A stretch of DNA of 55,836 bases from an uncultured bacterium (lineage in GTDB: Bacteria > Desulfobacterota > BSN033 > UBA1163). The notes under the pieces are model-generated. The model did not search any database, had not been told where the DNA came from, and saw nothing but the letters and a program-made list of their open reading frames with translations. The stretch spans positions 1-55,836 of the forward strand of contig CALLAL010000049.1 in NCBI GenBank assembly GCA_938002255.1, read 5' to 3'. This document shows positions 54,468 to 55,836 of the stretch, piece by piece (positions within the stretch are counted from its first letter, which is position 1; the number at the start of each line of letters is the position of its first letter). The position numbers and the translations under genes were made by a program.

Positions 54468-54478
54468 AAGGAGGTGAT
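54468..54478 (+). promoter_or_regulatory. Orphan full-length Shine-Dalgarno sequence in the pilA leader
   Basis: AAGGAGGTGAT complements the typical 16S rRNA 3' end over all 11 bases. No usable start codon lies 5-12 bases downstream. The ATG overlapping it (54477) is only 2 bases away and opens a 3-codon frame. pilA has its own AAGGAGG at 54576-54582. Confidence 0.5.
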
Positions 54479-54514
54479 GAAAAGTTAGATAAAAGTACAA
54501 GGTATATAAACTAA

Positions 54515-54574
54515 ATGAGTTGGACAAGAAAAAGCAAGAGAAACCAGAAAAACCAGAAAAACAAAAAAAACTAA
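54515..54574 (+). CDS. Possible 19-residue basic leader peptide of pilA
   Basis: ATG 54515 opens MSWTRKSKRNQKNQKNKKN and stops at TAA 54572-54574, just before the pilA ribosome site. Eight residues are Lys or Arg. Its own ribosome site is weak (AAGG 12 bases upstream). It may be a leader peptide or a chance frame in A-rich DNA. Confidence 0.2.
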   Translation: MSWTRKSKRNQKNQKNKKN

Positions 54575-54592
54575 AAAGGAGGTAAAGAAACT

Positions 54593-55039
54593 ATGTTAAG
54601 AAGAGAAAAAGGTTTTACATTAATTGAGTTGTTGATCGTCATTGCGATCATCGGTATTTTGGCCGCAATCGCTATCCCTATGTATCGGGCCCAAACGATC
54701 AAAGCAAAAATGACTGAGGTTACGAATGCAATGAGTAATGTAGCAAGTGCTGTAGCGGCCTATCGTCAAGAAAATGATGCATGGCCTGCAAATACTGTAG
54801 AAGGGGCTGTGAATGTTAGAAATAGTTTCGGTGTGGCAACTCAGGCATTATCTCGTTTGGGTAATATTCAAGTTGACACAAATGGAGTAATAACTGGCAC
54901 AATCGCAGCAAACGCAATTGATAGTTCAGTTAATGGTAAATCATTAATTTTAACACCAACAGTCAGTGGCGATGGATCTATCAGGTGGGAGTGGTCCGGA
55001 AGTGCAGATATGCCACCAGCTTATGTGCCTAAGCGATAA
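54593..55039 (+). CDS. pilA: Type IV major pilin-like prepilin
   Basis: The 148-residue prepilin has a short leader MLRREKG, cut by PilD before Phe8, and the canonical FTLIELLIVIAIIGILAAIA helix. Glu5 of the mature protein is present. The mature protein of about 141 residues has a helical spine and a globular domain ending GSIRWEWSGSADMPPAYVPK. There is no Cys pair, so the usual C-terminal disulfide loop is missing. An AAGGAGGT site precedes the ATG, and a strong terminator follows. With its sigma-54 promoter this is probably the main pilin. Confidence 0.92.
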   Translation: MLRREKGFTLIELLIVIAIIGILAAIAIPMYRAQTIKAKMTEVTNAMSNVASAVAAYRQENDAWPANTVEGAVNVRNSFGVATQALSRLGNIQVDTNGVITGTIAANAIDSSVNGKSLILTPTVSGDGSIRWEWSGSADMPPAYVPKR

Positions 55040-55060
55040 CTCTAATTTAGATTGGTTGAT

Positions 55061-55096
55061 TTGCCCAAGAGCCTATATGCTCTTGGGCAACTATTT
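55061..55096 (+). terminator. Rho-independent terminator after pilA
   Basis: A perfect 12-pair stem, TTGCCCAAGAGC (55061-55072) with its complement at 55079-55090, closes a 6-base loop and is followed by CTATTTTTT. Confidence 0.9.
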
Positions 55097-55132
55097 TTTC
55101 GAAACCAATTAAAAATACCTTAAGGTATTCAA

Positions 55133-55570
55133 ATGAAAATGGATAAATTTGGGTTTACATTAATTGAATTATTGGTAACTATTGCAATTGTTGGAATTCT
55201 TGCAGCTTTGGCCATACCTTTTTATGAAGGTTATAAAGTGAAAGCTAAACTTGCAGAGGTAGAAAACGCAATGTCAACAATAGCTAGTTCTGTTACAGCC
55301 TACTATCTTGATCATAACACCTTTCCTACTTGCCCGACAGTTTATGAGGTAAGAAATAGTTTGGGTGTTTCTTTACAAAGTATTACTAGGATGAGGTCCA
55401 TTTCCATAATTGACGGTGTAATAACAGTGGAAATACAAGATAATATTCATCCAATGGTGACGGGCAAATTACTTATATTAACACCGACACCTTCCAGTGA
55501 TGGTTCTTTAAGTTGGCGGTGGGGGACTTCGCCTGATTATCCGATACAATTTAGACCAAAGGGCAATTAA
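55133..55570 (+). CDS. Second type IV pilin-like protein, paralog of PilA
   Basis: The 145-residue prepilin has leader MKMDKFG and a FTLIELLVTIAIVGILAALA helix with the conserved Glu5. It is clearly a duplicate of the preceding pilin: EVENAMSTIASSVTAY aligns with EVTNAMSNVASAVAAY, and LILTPTPSSDGSLSWRW with LILTPTVSGDGSIRWEW. The overall sequence has diverged, and the gene is visibly more AT-rich in wobble positions. It lies behind the pilA terminator with only a weak AAGG ribosome site, so it is probably expressed less. A minor pilin or alternative subunit role is inferred. Confidence 0.88.
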   Translation: MKMDKFGFTLIELLVTIAIVGILAALAIPFYEGYKVKAKLAEVENAMSTIASSVTAYYLDHNTFPTCPTVYEVRNSLGVSLQSITRMRSISIIDGVITVEIQDNIHPMVTGKLLILTPTPSSDGSLSWRWGTSPDYPIQFRPKGN

Positions 55571-55587
55571 AAACGGAGTATGATTAA

Positions 55588-55836
55588 ATGTTGTCTGATA
55601 AAGGGATAACTCTTATTGAATTATTAGTGGTCATGATTGTTGTAGGGATCCTTGCGGCTATTGCAGTACCGACTTACAACAATTATATGGTCAGGGCTCG
55701 AAGGGCGGATGCCAAAACCTGTTTGGAGCAATTGAGGGCTTCTCAGGAGATGAGGAGAGCGGAGAGAGGAGGTTATGCTACTGATCTAACAGAATTGCAA
55801 AATACCTGGGGTGTTCCTGCAAGGTGCGGCGATTAT
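55588..55836 (+). CDS. Third type IV pilin-like prepilin, 3' end outside window
   Basis: ATG 55588, 9 bases after GGAG, opens an 83-residue partial frame starting MLSDKGITLIELLVVMIVVG. This is a prepilin leader with cleavage before Ile and the conserved Glu5. The following RADAKTCLEQLRASQEMRRA and ERGGYATDLTELQ resemble PilE or ComP-like minor pilins rather than the two neighbouring pilins. It is 17 bases after the second pilin and probably co-transcribed with it. Confidence 0.86.
   Translation, partial: MLSDKGITLIELLVVMIVVGILAAIAVPTYNNYMVRARRADAKTCLEQLRASQEMRRAERGGYATDLTELQNTWGVPARCGDY

Overview
The window looks like chromosomal DNA of a Gram-negative, probably anaerobic bacterium of the former Deltaproteobacteria (Desulfobacterota and relatives). 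This is inference. It rests on an outer-membrane-type lipoprotein, a type IV pilus system under PilS/PilR and sigma-54, a ferredoxin-dependent indolepyruvate oxidoreductase, SelB, and the guaA-dnaE-accA-mutL order. No phage, insertion sequence or CRISPR array was seen; most of the window is ordinary core genome.

Left part (1-16.4 kb): a partial cutA and a threonine aldolase on the minus strand; then a plus-strand series of a CARDB-like lipoprotein, rmuC, a nitroreductase and an HD hydrolase; an HU gene with its own promoter and terminator; selB behind a roughly 0.5 kb gap; a membrane TPR protein; iorAB, closed by a strong terminator; a double-length M16 protease overlapping an OGG1-type glycosylase; and two small secreted proteins of unknown role.

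Middle (16.4-38.3 kb): a minus-strand sugar dehydrogenase and aminotransferase pair, trmJ, an nfeD-slipin operon and a metallo-beta-lactamase protein; then a long plus-strand run rtcA-hflX, guaB, two uncharacterised membrane proteins, guaA, dnaE, accA and mutL. hflX appears to start at a rare ATT codon. One of the two membrane proteins between guaB and guaA joins DUF4388, an MshEN-like double motif and a pseudopilin-like tail.

Right part (38.3-55.8 kb): a minus-strand pilB-pilT-pilC-pilS-pilR operon behind a consensus-perfect sigma-54 promoter; a second two-component system; a nitrilase-family hydrolase, lepB, ribF, tRNA-Leu(CAG) and penicillin-binding protein 1A; an MntA-HepT toxin-antitoxin pair; and three tandem type IV pilin genes, the last cut by the window end. 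The first pilin gene has its own sigma-54 promoter, so PilS/PilR probably controls both the assembly motors (and itself) and the pilin. The pilA leader is about 140 nt long and carries an unassigned full-length Shine-Dalgarno sequence and a tiny basic ORF.

Promoter and terminator calls were made by eye and are predictions. Functions are assigned from remembered family motifs, not from database searches.
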